DNA from: Streptomyces sp. NBC_00775 | GTDB taxonomy: Bacteria > Actinomycetota > Actinomycetes > Streptomycetales > Streptomycetaceae | Assembly: GCF_036347135.1 (NCBI RefSeq) | Contig: NZ_CP108938.1 | Span: forward strand, 992,001-1,056,000 | DNA length: 64,000 bases | Direction: 5' to 3' | Shown here: piece by piece, positions 1-9,058 of the stretch | How positions within the stretch are numbered: the stretch's first letter is position 1 | Layout: every line of letters begins with the position of its first letter | Program-made: the position numbers and the translations under genes | The notes under the pieces: generated by a model | What the model saw: the letters and a program-made list of their open reading frames with translations, nothing else | The model's database searches: none | What the model was told of the DNA's origin: nothing

Positions 1-1
1 G

Positions 2-514
2 TTCACGGTCAACGTCGAGGCACCGCTGCGGCTGGTGCAGTACGTCTGGCGGGCCTGGATGGGCGAGCACGGCGGGGCGGTCGTCAACATCTGCACGGAG
101 GGCGCCGGGCATGTCGGCCCCCACGTGGGCGCGTACGGCACCAGCAAGGCCGCCCTGCTGCATCTGACCCAGCAGCTCGCGGGCGAACTGGCCCCCAAGG
201 TGCGGGTCAACTCCGTCTCCCCCGGCCTCGTCCGCACCGAGATGGCCCGTTTCGTGTGGGAGGACGGCGAGGACGAGCTGGGTGCCGGACTCCCGCTGGG
301 TCGCATCGGGCGGCCCGAGGACATCGCCCGGGCGGTGCTGTGGCTGGCATCGGACGCGGCCGAGTGGATCACCGGCGCCGACCTCCTGGTCGACGGAGGG
401 ACGCGGGTCAGGGCCGCGTACACCGCCGCCACCGGCCCCACCGTCCAGGAGCGCCTGCGGACGCGGACGCCCGGTGTCCAGGGGCCCGCCGACTCGGCAG
501 GACAACGACCGTGA
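2..514 (+). CDS. SDR family oxidoreductase, C-terminal part (cut by window start)
   Basis: The reading frame is open from the window edge, so the N-terminal Rossmann glycine motif lies outside. The visible part begins with a TVNVEAPLRL-type strand and helix and carries the classical SDR catalytic Tyr-x-x-x-Lys as Y-G-T-S-K. It is followed by the usual RVNSVSPGLVRTEM segment and the late GAD-LLVDGGTR motif. It is therefore a classical NAD(P)-dependent short-chain dehydrogenase/reductase; the substrate cannot be told. An extra tail of about 35 residues after the DGGTR motif is rich in Pro, Arg and Thr and may be unstructured. The following gene starts 11 bp downstream on the same strand, so the two may be cotranscribed. 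Confidence 0.85.
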   Translation, partial: FTVNVEAPLRLVQYVWRAWMGEHGGAVVNICTEGAGHVGPHVGAYGTSKAALLHLTQQLAGELAPKVRVNSVSPGLVRTEMARFVWEDGEDELGAGLPLGRIGRPEDIARAVLWLASDAAEWITGADLLVDGGTRVRAAYTAATGPTVQERLRTRTPGVQGPADSAGQRP

Positions 515-525
515 CCGCGCGTTGA

Positions 526-2124
526 ATGGTGACCATGGGTGTTCGGCGACGGGCGAGACACCACGGACGAACGGCGCTGACGGCAGCCGCGGTGGCCTCC
601 CTGCTCTCGGCGGGCTACGCCGCCCCCGGATCCGCGTCGGCCGCGGCTCCGCCGCCCCAGCCTCCGCCCCAGCTCACCCAGTCGAAGGTGGACGACGCGG
701 TGGGCAAGCTCGACGGGATCGTCCAGGACGGCATGAAGAAGACCGGCGTGCCCGGCGTGGCGGTCGTCGTGGTCTACAAGGACCGCGTCCTCTACCTGAA
801 GGGCTTCGGCGAGCGGAAGGTGGGGCAGTCCGCCGCCGTCGACCCGGACACGGTCTTCGAGCTGGCCTCCCTGTCCAAGCCACTGGCCTCGACCGTGGTC
901 GCCGGTGTCGTCGGCGGCAAGGCCATCGGCTGGGACGACCCCGTGGCAGGGCAGCTGCCCGGCTTCGCGCTCAAGGATCCCTGGGTCACCAGGCATGTGA
1001 CGTACGCCGACCTCTTCTCGCACCGCAGCGGTCTGCCCGACCACGCCGGTGACCTGCTGGAGGACCTCGGATACGACCGGACGTACATCCTGGACCATCT
1101 GCGCCACGAGCCGCTGAGCCCGTTCCGCGCGAGCTACGCGTACACGAACTACGGGGTCACGGCCGCGGGCCAGGCGGCCGCGAACGTCAAGGACACGACG
1201 TGGGAGAAGCTGGCCGAGGACACGCTGTACGGCCCCGCCGGCATGAACGCCACCAGTTCCCGCTTCGCCGACTACGACCGGGCCAAGGACAGGGCCGTCA
1301 ACCATGTGCAGAGCGCGGACGGCACCTGGCAGGCGAAGTACGTCCGTGACGCCGACGCCCAGTCGCCCGCCGGCGGCGCGAGCTCCACGGCCCGCGACAT
1401 GGGCACCTGGCTGCGTCTGCAGCTCGCGAACGGGAAGCTCGACGGCAAGCAGATCATCCCCGCCGACCCGCTGGAGCGCACCCATCTGCCCGAGATCGTG
1501 GCCCAGCCCCCGCGTGCCCCGGCGGGCCGCGCCGGGTTCTACGGCCTCGGCTGGAACGTCGGCTACGACGACCAGGGCCGACTGCGCCTCAACCACTCCG
1601 GCGCCTTCGATCTCGGCGCGAACACCAATGTGACGATGCTGCCCGGCGAACAGCTCGGCATCGTCGTCCTCACCAACGGAGCACCGGTGGGGCTCGCCGA
1701 CTCGATCGCGCTGAACTTCTTCGACACCGCCCAGTACGGCAAGCCCACGGCCGACTGGCTCAGCCTGGTCGACCAGGTGTACCAGCAGCAGGAACGGGCG
1801 GGCCGCTCCCCCACCGACTACGCCAAGCCCCCGCAGAACGCTGCCGCCGCCCGGCCCGACAGCGCGTACACGGGCACGTACGCCAACGACTTCTACGGCC
1901 CGCTCACCGTCACAACCGACCAGGGCGGACTCACCATGAGCCTGGGCCCGAAGCCGATGAGGTTCCGGCTCACCCACTACGACGGCGACACGTTCAGCTT
2001 CGAGACGGTCGGCGAGAACGCGACCGGACTGTCCGGCGTCACGTTCAAGGGCGGCGGGCGGGCGACCGAGGTGACCGTCGAGGCCTGGGACCAGGACGGC
2101 CTGGGCACCTTCACCCGGCCATGA
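526..2124 (+). CDS. Secreted serine hydrolase, class C beta-lactamase / D-Ala-D-Ala carboxypeptidase fold
   Basis: The 532-residue product has a basic N-terminus, a hydrophobic segment and an Ala-rich cleavage region within about residues 1-41, indicating export. A Pro/Gln-rich linker leads into a penicillin-binding/beta-lactamase domain. The nucleophile motif S-x-x-K is S115-L-S-K118 in ELASLSKPLAS, and a Y-T-N motif (AYTNYG) lies near residue 206. About 100 C-terminal residues resemble the beta-barrel tail found after such domains. Members include esterases, D-aminopeptidases and carboxypeptidases, so the substrate is open. The ATG at 526 is followed by in-frame GTG (529) and ATG (532) alternatives. 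The stop lies 12 bp from the convergent neighbour's stop. Confidence 0.85.
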   Translation: MVTMGVRRRARHHGRTALTAAAVASLLSAGYAAPGSASAAAPPPQPPPQLTQSKVDDAVGKLDGIVQDGMKKTGVPGVAVVVVYKDRVLYLKGFGERKVGQSAAVDPDTVFELASLSKPLASTVVAGVVGGKAIGWDDPVAGQLPGFALKDPWVTRHVTYADLFSHRSGLPDHAGDLLEDLGYDRTYILDHLRHEPLSPFRASYAYTNYGVTAAGQAAANVKDTTWEKLAEDTLYGPAGMNATSSRFADYDRAKDRAVNHVQSADGTWQAKYVRDADAQSPAGGASSTARDMGTWLRLQLANGKLDGKQIIPADPLERTHLPEIVAQPPRAPAGRAGFYGLGWNVGYDDQGRLRLNHSGAFDLGANTNVTMLPGEQLGIVVLTNGAPVGLADSIALNFFDTAQYGKPTADWLSLVDQVYQQQERAGRSPTDYAKPPQNAAAARPDSAYTGTYANDFYGPLTVTTDQGGLTMSLGPKPMRFRLTHYDGDTFSFETVGENATGLSGVTFKGGGRATEVTVEAWDQDGLGTFTRP

Positions 2125-2136
2125 GACCCTCCGGGG

Positions 2137-3651
2137 TTACCACTTGCCGGGCGCGTAGTCCTTCAGGAAGACGCCGTACAGGTCCTCGCCCTGCTCGCCA
2201 CGCACGATCGGGTCGTACACGCGGGCCGCGCCGTCGACGAGGTCGAGGGGGGCGTGGAAGCCCTCGTCGGCCAGGCGCAGCTTGTCGTAGTGCGGGCGCT
2301 CGTCGGTGATCCAACCGGTGTCCACCGAGGTCATCAGGATGCCGTCGGTCTGGAACATCTCCTGGCCGCTGGTCCGCGTCACCATGTTCATGGCAGCCTT
2401 CGCGGCGTTCGTGTTCGGGTGCCCCGCGCCCTTGTAGCCGCGGCCGAACACGCCTTCCATCGCCGAGACGTTCACGACGTACGCGCGTCCGCTCGTCGCC
2501 TGCTTCGCGGCCGCGGCCATCAGCGACCGCAGATTGCTGATCAGGATGAACGGCGCCGTGTAGTTGCACAGCTGGGTCTCGAGGAGCTCCACCGGGGAGA
2601 TCTGCTCGATGGTCTGCACCCAGGTGTTGGTGTCGACGACGTCGGGGACGAGGCCGCCCGCGTCGATGGCGGTGCCGTCGAGGTGCCGGGCGACGCTGGC
2701 GTTACCCGCGACCAGGGCGAGCTCGGCGACCTTCTGTGCGTCGAGGCCGCTGGTCCCGAGGGGCAGCGCGGCGAGGCCGTCGACCGCGCCGGAGTTGAAG
2801 GCGCCGATGACGTGGTGGGCGGGCAGCTCACCGGCCGGCAGCGGGGCGCTCTCGCCCTCGACCAGCGCGGCGTACGCGGAGGGCAGGCGGCGCACCGTCT
2901 GTGTCGCGTTGTTGATCAGGATGTCGAGCGGACCCTGCTCGGCGATCCGGTCGGCCAGGGCCACGACCTGGGCCGGGTCGCGCAGGTCGGTGCCGACGAT
3001 CTCCAGACGGTGGATCCAGTCCGCCGAGTCGTCCATGGCCTTGAAACGGCGGATGGCGTCCTTGGGGAACCGCGTGGTGATCGTGGTGTGCGCACCGTCG
3101 CGCAGCAGCCGCAGCGCGATGTACATGCCGATCTTGGCGCGGCCGCCGGTGAGCAGCGCGCGCTTGCCGGTGAGGTCGGCGCGGGCGTCGCGGCGAGAGC
3201 GGTTCAGGGCGGCGCAGTCCTGGCAGAGCTGGTGGTAGAAGTAGTCGACCTCGACGTACCGCGTCTTGCAGGTGTAGCAGGAGCGCGGGCGCTGGAGTAT
3301 CCCCGCGATCTGCCCCTCCTCGGTCACCGACGACGGAAGGATGCCCTCGGTCTCGTCGTCGATGCGCTGGGCGGAGCCGGTCGCCGTGGACTCCGTGACC
3401 GCCCTGTCGTGGGCGGTCTTGGCGGCCCGGCGCTCCTGGCGACGGCGCTGCTTGACCATGCGGTAGACGCCCGCGGTGGCGCGGCGCACGGCGATGGCGT
3501 CGGGGTGGTCGACGTCGATCTTCTCGAGTTCGTCGAGCACGCCGAGGCAGACCGCCAGCCGCTCCGGGTCGATGCCGGGGCCGTACGAGGCCTCCGCGAC
3601 CTCTGCCGTGTCCACGGCGGGGGTCGCCTGGCTGTCCTCTGTCACCGTCAT
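2137..3651 (-). CDS. SDR-like protein with N-terminal zinc ribbon and non-canonical active site
   Basis: The 504-residue protein has about 95 polar residues, then a Cys-x2-Cys...Cys-x2-Cys cluster (CYTCKTRY...LCQDCA) that looks like a zinc ribbon. A Rossmann domain follows with a GGRAKIG nucleotide-binding loop and an INNATQT motif. In the catalytic region the Lys is present (NTNAAKAAMN), but the residue four before it is Thr rather than the Tyr of Y-x-x-x-K, so a standard reductase mechanism is doubtful. The start at 3651 (MTVTEDS) has GAGGAA about 11 bp upstream; an in-frame extension to 3726 is Arg/Thr-rich and lacks such a site. Function unknown. It is convergent with the hydrolase gene. 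Confidence 0.75.
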   Translation of the reverse strand: MTVTEDSQATPAVDTAEVAEASYGPGIDPERLAVCLGVLDELEKIDVDHPDAIAVRRATAGVYRMVKQRRRQERRAAKTAHDRAVTESTATGSAQRIDDETEGILPSSVTEEGQIAGILQRPRSCYTCKTRYVEVDYFYHQLCQDCAALNRSRRDARADLTGKRALLTGGRAKIGMYIALRLLRDGAHTTITTRFPKDAIRRFKAMDDSADWIHRLEIVGTDLRDPAQVVALADRIAEQGPLDILINNATQTVRRLPSAYAALVEGESAPLPAGELPAHHVIGAFNSGAVDGLAALPLGTSGLDAQKVAELALVAGNASVARHLDGTAIDAGGLVPDVVDTNTWVQTIEQISPVELLETQLCNYTAPFILISNLRSLMAAAAKQATSGRAYVVNVSAMEGVFGRGYKGAGHPNTNAAKAAMNMVTRTSGQEMFQTDGILMTSVDTGWITDERPHYDKLRLADEGFHAPLDLVDGAARVYDPIVRGEQGEDLYGVFLKDYAPGKW

Positions 3652-3763
3652 CGCCGTTGCCGTTCCTCGGGTTGTGCGCCGCGTTCGAACCGCGCTCGCT
3701 TTCGAAGGCGGAATTTTACGGACCAATCGTTCGCGGCACCAAACCCGAGATGATCAACGGCCC

Positions 3764-5092
3764 TCAGGAACCACAGGCGATGATCAGCGTCTCGACCTCC
3801 TCGGACAGCGCACGGGCCAGCAGATCGAGGTCCGGCACGGCCTCCGCGTCGGCGACAAGGCCGTAGTGGACGCGTCCGCGGTACGTCGAGACGGCCACCG
3901 CCAGCGCCTGCCCGCGGGCCAGCGGGGCGAACGGATAGACCTCGGCGAGCGGGCAGCCGCCGAGCTTCAGGCCGAGGCTGGGCAGCGGCACGCTGGTGAC
4001 GAGGATGTCGAACAGCAGCCGGGCCGCCTGACCGACGACGGGCCCGCCGAGCCGGTGCCCGAGCGGCGGTACGTGGTCGGCGAGCAGCGCGACGGCGCCC
4101 GCTCCGCGGTGGGGCCCCGCGTCCTTGTTGCGGTCCATCGCCGTACGCACCGTACGCAGCCGTCCCAGCGGGTCCGGGTCGTCGACCGGGAGGTGTATCA
4201 GATAGCCGGAGAGCCGGTTGCCCTGGGGATGCGCGGTGCGCGGGCGGCGCCTGGAGACGGGGATCAGGGCACGGGGGGTGACCCCGGCGCTGCCGTCGCC
4301 GCGTTCGTCGAGCCAGCGGCGCAGGGCGCCCGCGACGACGGCGATCAGGACGTCGTTGACGGTGCCGCCGACGGTCTTGCGGACGCGGTGCACCTCGTCG
4401 AGGTCGAGGGCCACGCCCGCGGTACGCCGGGTGCCGGTGGGCTGCGAGGTCAGGGCGGGCGTGGACCGTACGCCCAGGGTCGCGCGGGCGACGGAGGTGC
4501 CGATGTCGAGGGCGCGGCCCACGTCGGAGAGGGTGCCGCGGACCAGGCCCGGAAGCTTGCGGACGTCCGGGAAGAGCCCCCGGGGCGGCTCGGCGGGGCG
4601 CGGGCGGGGCTCCGGCATGTCCATCGGGTCCATGATGGCGGCGGCGAGCATCAGTGCCCGCAGCCCGTCGGCGAGCGCGTGGTGGAACTTGAAGAGCACG
4701 GCGAACGACACGCCGTCCTCGCCGGGCAGCACATGCGCCTCCCACGGCGGCCGGCCGCGCTCGAGCGGGCGCTCCATCAGCCGGCCCGCGACCGTGTGGA
4801 AGTCCGCGGTCGGCGCGTGCAGCCGTACGTGGTCGAGCGGCTCGAAGTCGGGCGCGGGCTCGCGGGCCGCGCTCCCGAAGGCCAACGGGTCGAGTGGCTG
4901 CCACACGTCACGGATCCGCATACGCAGCCCGGGAACGGCGGCCGCACGGGCCGCGAGCAGGTCGGCGGCGTGCGCGCCCGCGGTGGGCGAGTGGGCCTCG
5001 AAGACGCCGAGGGCGCCCAGGTGCATGGGGTGCTGGGCGGACTCGATGTTCCAGAAGGCCAGGTCGAGTGGAGCGAGGAGATCAGGAGTCAA
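3764..5092 (-). CDS. Wax ester synthase/diacylglycerol acyltransferase (WS/DGAT) family
   Basis: About 442 residues. The N-terminal PLDLAFWNIESAQHPMHLGAL segment and the catalytic H-H-x-x-x-D-G motif (FKFHHALADGLRAL) identify the bacterial WS/DGAT O-acyltransferase family, which transfers acyl groups from acyl-CoA to a fatty alcohol or diacylglycerol. The C-terminal half has the family NVPGP-region analogue (TSVPLPSLGLKLGG) and TYRGRVHYGLVAD. A TTG at 5092 gives the usual start (LTPDLLAPLDLAF); the frame stays open to a TTG at 5158, but that stretch overlaps a dyad that looks regulatory. In Streptomyces such enzymes store triacylglycerol. A terminator-like hairpin separates it from the gene upstream. 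Confidence 0.88.
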   Translation of the reverse strand: MTPDLLAPLDLAFWNIESAQHPMHLGALGVFEAHSPTAGAHAADLLAARAAAVPGLRMRIRDVWQPLDPLAFGSAAREPAPDFEPLDHVRLHAPTADFHTVAGRLMERPLERGRPPWEAHVLPGEDGVSFAVLFKFHHALADGLRALMLAAAIMDPMDMPEPRPRPAEPPRGLFPDVRKLPGLVRGTLSDVGRALDIGTSVARATLGVRSTPALTSQPTGTRRTAGVALDLDEVHRVRKTVGGTVNDVLIAVVAGALRRWLDERGDGSAGVTPRALIPVSRRRPRTAHPQGNRLSGYLIHLPVDDPDPLGRLRTVRTAMDRNKDAGPHRGAGAVALLADHVPPLGHRLGGPVVGQAARLLFDILVTSVPLPSLGLKLGGCPLAEVYPFAPLARGQALAVAVSTYRGRVHYGLVADAEAVPDLDLLARALSEEVETLIIACGS

Positions 5093-5132
5093 AGGCTTGC
5101 TCTCGCGTCGACAAACGGGTGAGAAAGCAGTC

Positions 5133-5150
5133 AATCGCCGACTGGCGATT
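5133..5150. promoter_or_regulatory. Operator-like inverted repeat upstream of the WS/DGAT gene
   Basis: AATCGCC-GACT-GGCGATT is a perfect 7-bp dyad with a 4-bp spacer, 41 bp before the preferred TTG start. On the minus strand it directly follows TTGACC (5153-5158), which could be a -35 element. The regulator is unknown and no regulator gene is adjacent. Confidence 0.4.
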
Positions 5151-5196
5151 ACGGTCAAGTACGATCAAGCTACGCATAGTTAACAGCAGATTAAGT

Positions 5197-5220
5197 CCCG
5201 CCCCTCGCGGAAGGGGCGGG
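5197..5220 (-). terminator. Hairpin downstream of the GH92 gene
   Basis: Nine-base arms CCCGCCCCT / AGGGGCGGG surround a 6-nt loop. The hairpin lies between the GH92 stop (5270) and the WS/DGAT start. There is no clear U-tract, which is common for Streptomyces terminators. Confidence 0.6.
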
Positions 5221-5269
5221 GCCCAAGGGTCTCAGGTGGTGCCCGAGGTGCGCGTTAACCCGTCTGCGG

Positions 5270-7600
5270 TCATTTCAGGGCGGGCGGCGCGGCCTCGGCG
5301 GATGTCCCCCAGTCGGACGGCTCGGGGCCGACGGTGAAGGACAGCGAGCGCAGACGTCGTAGCGCCTCGGTCGTCAGATACGTACGAGCGTACGGGGATC
5401 CGTCGGCCCGGACCGACTGGATGTACCGGTCGCCGCCCGAGGTGCCCGGCGCCGTCACGGTCAGAGCGCCGTGCGGGTAGTAGCCCCGGTCGAGCGTGAG
5501 GTCGACGCGCTCGAAGACGGGCGTCGACAGGCCCCAGGTGTCGTCACCGGGCTGCACCGGAAAGATCCCAATGGACGAGAGCACATTCCAGGCGGACATC
5601 GTGCCCAGGTCGTCGTTGCCGGTCATCCCGGTCGGCGTGTCGGTGAACAGGGTCAACGCGGCATGCACCACATCGGTCGTCTTCCACGGCTGGCCGGTCG
5701 ACAGATAGGTGTACGGGGCGATGAGGTCGGGTTCGTTCTGCGGGTTGTACTTGTCCGCGTTGTAGAAGTCGTACGGGCCGTTCACCCACACCTCGCGGGC
5801 GGTCTTCGCCGGGTCCTTGAGCAGCTGCTCGTACGCGAAGAACGAGTCGAGCCGGTCGTTGGCCGTCCGCCGGCCGCCGATCAGGCCGACCATGCCCGGC
5901 AGGTCCTGCGGCACGAGCCACTGGTACTGCCAGGCCGTGCCCTCGTGGAAGCCCTCGCTCTCGGCCGGGTCCGCCGGTCCGGTGAAGGCGCCGGAGGCGT
6001 CCCGGGCGCGGAAGAATCCGGTCGAACTGTCGTAGAGGTTGCGGTAGTTCCGGGAGCGCGCCAGATAGCGTGCGGCATCCGCGTCGTGGCCCAGGTCCCG
6101 CGCCATCTCACCCAGCACGCCGTCCGACAGGGCGTACTCCAGGGTCGCGGAGGCGCCGTGGCCGAAGTCCGAGTGGCCGGGCTTCAGGTTCGGGCGGCCC
6201 TTGATGTAGGGCGCGTAACCGTGTCCGATGTACTCGGCGTTGGCATCGCGGCCCACCGCCGGGGAATCGGCGGGCGGCATCCCGTCGGCGTTCTTCTTCA
6301 GCGCGCGGTAGGCCCGGGCCTCGTACCCCTTCAGCAGGCCCTGCTGGTAGGCGTTGGTGAGGAACGGGGTGACCGGGTCGCCGGTCATGATGTTCGTCTC
6401 GACCGTGGCGTAGCCCCACTTGGGCAGCCAGCCGCTCTCCTCGTCGATCCGGATGACGGAGATCGCCATGTCCCGGGACTCGCGCGGCGCGAGCAGGGCG
6501 AGCAGCTGGCACTGGGTGCGGTAGGTGTCCCACAGTGACCAGTTCTGGTAGTACGTGAAGCCTTCCGCGCGGTGGACCTTCAGGTCCCAGCCGGTGTAGC
6601 GGCCGTCGGCGTCGCTGCCGATGTTGGGCGCGAGGAAGGACCGGTAGAGCGACGAGTAGAACGTCCGGCGCAAGGTGTCGCCGCCGCCCTGGACGCGTAC
6701 GTCGTCGAGCCGGTCCTCCCACGCGCGGCGGGCCTCGTCGCGGACGGCGTCGAACGAACGGCCGCCCTCGGAGCGCAGGTTGACGGCCGCGCCGGCGGCG
6801 TCCACGTACGAGAGCGCCGTGGTCGCCTCGACGGTACGGTCCTTCGTCGTGTCGAAACGGACGAAGGCGCCGCCCCGTCCCGTGCTCACCGACTCCTTGG
6901 AGCCCTCGGTGACGGTGTCGCCGTTCCAGGTTCCCGAGGTCATGAACGGCCGGTCGAAGCGGGTGATGGTGTACACGGTGTACGGCTTGGTCGCCCGGCA
7001 GAAGCCGCTGCCCGTGATCGTCGTCCGCACGGTCCGGTCGTCGAGGATCTCGACCTTGGCGGAGACCGCCCTGTGCAGCGACTGCCCGGCGTTGAGCAGC
7101 ACGTTGGCCTTGTCCGTGGCCGGGAAGGTGTAGCGCTGCACCCCGGTGCGCGCGGTGGCCGTCAGCTCGGCGACGATGCCGGTCTTCAGGCCGACCTTGT
7201 AGGAGCCGGGGCTCGCCTTCTCGGTGTCATGGCTGAACTCGGCCTGGTACTTGGCGTAGTCCGTACCGATGACGTCACCCGTCGTCGGCAGCACGGGCAG
7301 GTCGCCACCGATGGCGCAGCCGACGCCTGACAGATGGACGAGGGAGAAGCCGCGGATGTGGTTCTGGGAGTAGTCGTAGCCGGTGTAGTGGCCGGTGTCC
7401 GGCGAGAACTGCACCATCCCGAAGGGCACCGCGGCGCCGGGATAGGTGTTGCCCTCGTTCTGTGTGCCGATGAACGGGTTCACCAGATCGGTGAGTTGAC
7501 CGTCGCGCGGCTCGGCGGCCTGGGCGGGGGGCGGGGCGAACAGTGCGGACGCCGTCACCAGCCCGGCCGCGCACAGGCGCAGGCGCCGGGTCCATCTCAT
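5270..7600 (-). CDS. Secreted GH92-family alpha-mannosidase
   Basis: 776 residues with a clear signal peptide (MRWTRRLRLCAAG...PPAQAAEP). The mature protein opens with the GH92 hallmark VNPFIGTQNEGNTYPGA and GMVQFSPDTGHYTGYDY. Later family motifs include NWSLWDTYRTQ, EGTAWQYQWLVPQD and MSAWNVLSSIGIFPVQPGDD. GH92 enzymes are calcium-dependent exo-acting alpha-mannosidases. The ATG at 7600 has GGAGG eight bases upstream; the frame extends to 7678 without such a site. Export suggests scavenging of mannose-containing glycans. It is probably monocistronic, with a terminator-like hairpin after it. Confidence 0.9.
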   Translation of the reverse strand: MRWTRRLRLCAAGLVTASALFAPPPAQAAEPRDGQLTDLVNPFIGTQNEGNTYPGAAVPFGMVQFSPDTGHYTGYDYSQNHIRGFSLVHLSGVGCAIGGDLPVLPTTGDVIGTDYAKYQAEFSHDTEKASPGSYKVGLKTGIVAELTATARTGVQRYTFPATDKANVLLNAGQSLHRAVSAKVEILDDRTVRTTITGSGFCRATKPYTVYTITRFDRPFMTSGTWNGDTVTEGSKESVSTGRGGAFVRFDTTKDRTVEATTALSYVDAAGAAVNLRSEGGRSFDAVRDEARRAWEDRLDDVRVQGGGDTLRRTFYSSLYRSFLAPNIGSDADGRYTGWDLKVHRAEGFTYYQNWSLWDTYRTQCQLLALLAPRESRDMAISVIRIDEESGWLPKWGYATVETNIMTGDPVTPFLTNAYQQGLLKGYEARAYRALKKNADGMPPADSPAVGRDANAEYIGHGYAPYIKGRPNLKPGHSDFGHGASATLEYALSDGVLGEMARDLGHDADAARYLARSRNYRNLYDSSTGFFRARDASGAFTGPADPAESEGFHEGTAWQYQWLVPQDLPGMVGLIGGRRTANDRLDSFFAYEQLLKDPAKTAREVWVNGPYDFYNADKYNPQNEPDLIAPYTYLSTGQPWKTTDVVHAALTLFTDTPTGMTGNDDLGTMSAWNVLSSIGIFPVQPGDDTWGLSTPVFERVDLTLDRGYYPHGALTVTAPGTSGGDRYIQSVRADGSPYARTYLTTEALRRLRSLSFTVGPEPSDWGTSAEAAPPALK

Positions 7601-7709
7601 GCGGGAGCCTCCGATGGATCGACATCGTTGTCTTCCCGCATGGTCGTGGCTGGGGCCCGGGTTCCCCGGCAAGGACATGAAAAGGGAGATAAAAGAGGCA
7701 CAAAGGGCG

Positions 7710-7748
7710 CAGGGACAACGGCCCCGGCGACCGGGGCCGTTGTCCCTG
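7710..7748 (-). terminator. Strong terminator hairpin after glgC
   Basis: A perfect 18-bp inverted repeat (7710-7727 and 7731-7748) with a 3-nt loop begins 10 bp beyond the glgC stop. It also separates glgC from the GH92 promoter region. Confidence 0.85.
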
Positions 7749-7757
7749 CACGGTGGG

Positions 7758-8978
7758 CTACGAGACGCGCTGGCCCTTGCCCAGCGCGATCACCCCGCCC
7801 TTCGACACCGTGTAGAGGTCGGAGTCCCGCTCCGGATTGACGCCGATGGTCGCGCCCGGCGGCACCTCGACGTTCTTGTCGAGGACCGCGCCGCGCACCA
7901 CCGCACCCCGGCCTATCTTGACGTTGTCGTGCAGGACCGAGCCCTGGACGACGGCTCCCGGGTCGACGACGACGCCCGGGGAGAGCACCGACCTCGTGAC
8001 CTGCCCCCGTATCAGACAGCCCGCGCTGATGATGGACTCGCTGGCGATGCCACCGGCGTTGAATCTCGCCGGCGAGAGCTGCCCGGAGCTGGTGTAGACG
8101 GGCCAGCTGCGGTTGAAGAGATTGAAGGCGGGGCGTTCGGCGATCAGGTCCATGTGGGCGTCGTAGTACGCGTCGAGGGTGCCGACGTCCCGCCAGTAGC
8201 CCTGGTCGCGGGTGGTCTCGCCGGGTACGTGGTTGTCGCTGAAGTCGTACAGCTGCGCCTCGCCCCGGTCGGTGAGCATGGGAAGGATCGAACCGCCCAT
8301 GTCGTGCACGGAGTGCCCGTCCTCGGCGTCCCGCTGGAGCGCTTCGACCAGGGTCTTGGTGGTGAAGATGTAGTTGCCCATCGAGGCGAAGACGCACTCG
8401 GGGTCGTCCGGCAGCCCGGGCGGATCGGCGGGCTTCTCCAGGAATCCCTGTACGGTCTGGCCGTCGGAGCCCGGGCTGATGACCCCGAAGGACGACGACT
8501 CGGCGCGCGGCACCCGTATCCCGGCGACCGTCACGCCCGCGCCGCCCTCGATGTGCTGGGCGAGCATCTGCCGCGGATCCATGCGGTAGACGTGGTCGGC
8601 GCCGAACACCGCGATGTAGTCGGGCCGTTCGTCGTGCACGAGGTTGAGGGACTGCAGGATCGCGTCCGCGCTGCCCAGATACCAGCGGGGGCCGAGCCGC
8701 TGCTGGGCCGGGACGGGAGTCACGTAGTTGCCGAGCAGGCTCGACATCCGCCAGGTCGTGGTCACATGCCGGTCCAGGGAGTGCGACTTGTACTGCGTCA
8801 GGACGCAGATGCGCAGGATGTCGGCATTGACGAGGTTGGAGAGCACGAAGTCGACGAGGCGGTACGTACCGCCGAAGGTGACCGCGGGTTTCGCGCGGTC
8901 CGCGGTGAGGGGCATCAGACGCTTGCCCTCTCCACCCGCAAGTACGATTCCCAGCACCGAAGGCCCACCGCGCCGCAT
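7758..8978 (-). CDS. glgC: Glucose-1-phosphate adenylyltransferase
   Basis: 406 residues forming ADP-glucose from glucose-1-phosphate and ATP. The N-terminus carries the pyrophosphorylase signature [22 protein letters not shown] and the substrate segment [17 protein letters not shown]. The [10 protein letters not shown] and [10 protein letters not shown] motifs follow, and the C-terminus is a left-handed beta-helix of hexapeptide-like repeats ([16 protein letters not shown] onward). Length is normal. GAGGGGCGGCGGT precedes the ATG. It follows glgA by 80 bp on the same strand, so the pair probably forms an operon supplying ADP-glucose to the neighbouring glycosyltransferase. Confidence 0.95.
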   Translation of the reverse strand: MRRGGPSVLGIVLAGGEGKRLMPLTADRAKPAVTFGGTYRLVDFVLSNLVNADILRICVLTQYKSHSLDRHVTTTWRMSSLLGNYVTPVPAQQRLGPRWYLGSADAILQSLNLVHDERPDYIAVFGADHVYRMDPRQMLAQHIEGGAGVTVAGIRVPRAESSSFGVISPGSDGQTVQGFLEKPADPPGLPDDPECVFASMGNYIFTTKTLVEALQRDAEDGHSVHDMGGSILPMLTDRGEAQLYDFSDNHVPGETTRDQGYWRDVGTLDAYYDAHMDLIAERPAFNLFNRSWPVYTSSGQLSPARFNAGGIASESIISAGCLIRGQVTRSVLSPGVVVDPGAVVQGSVLHDNVKIGRGAVVRGAVLDKNVEVPPGATIGVNPERDSDLYTVSKGGVIALGKGQRVS

Positions 8979-9058
8979 ACCGCCGCCCCTCTACGCCCGG
9001 TCGAGCCGCGCCCGCTGTACCGGGGCGGCCCCCTCGCTGAACTACGCCTGTCCGATGG

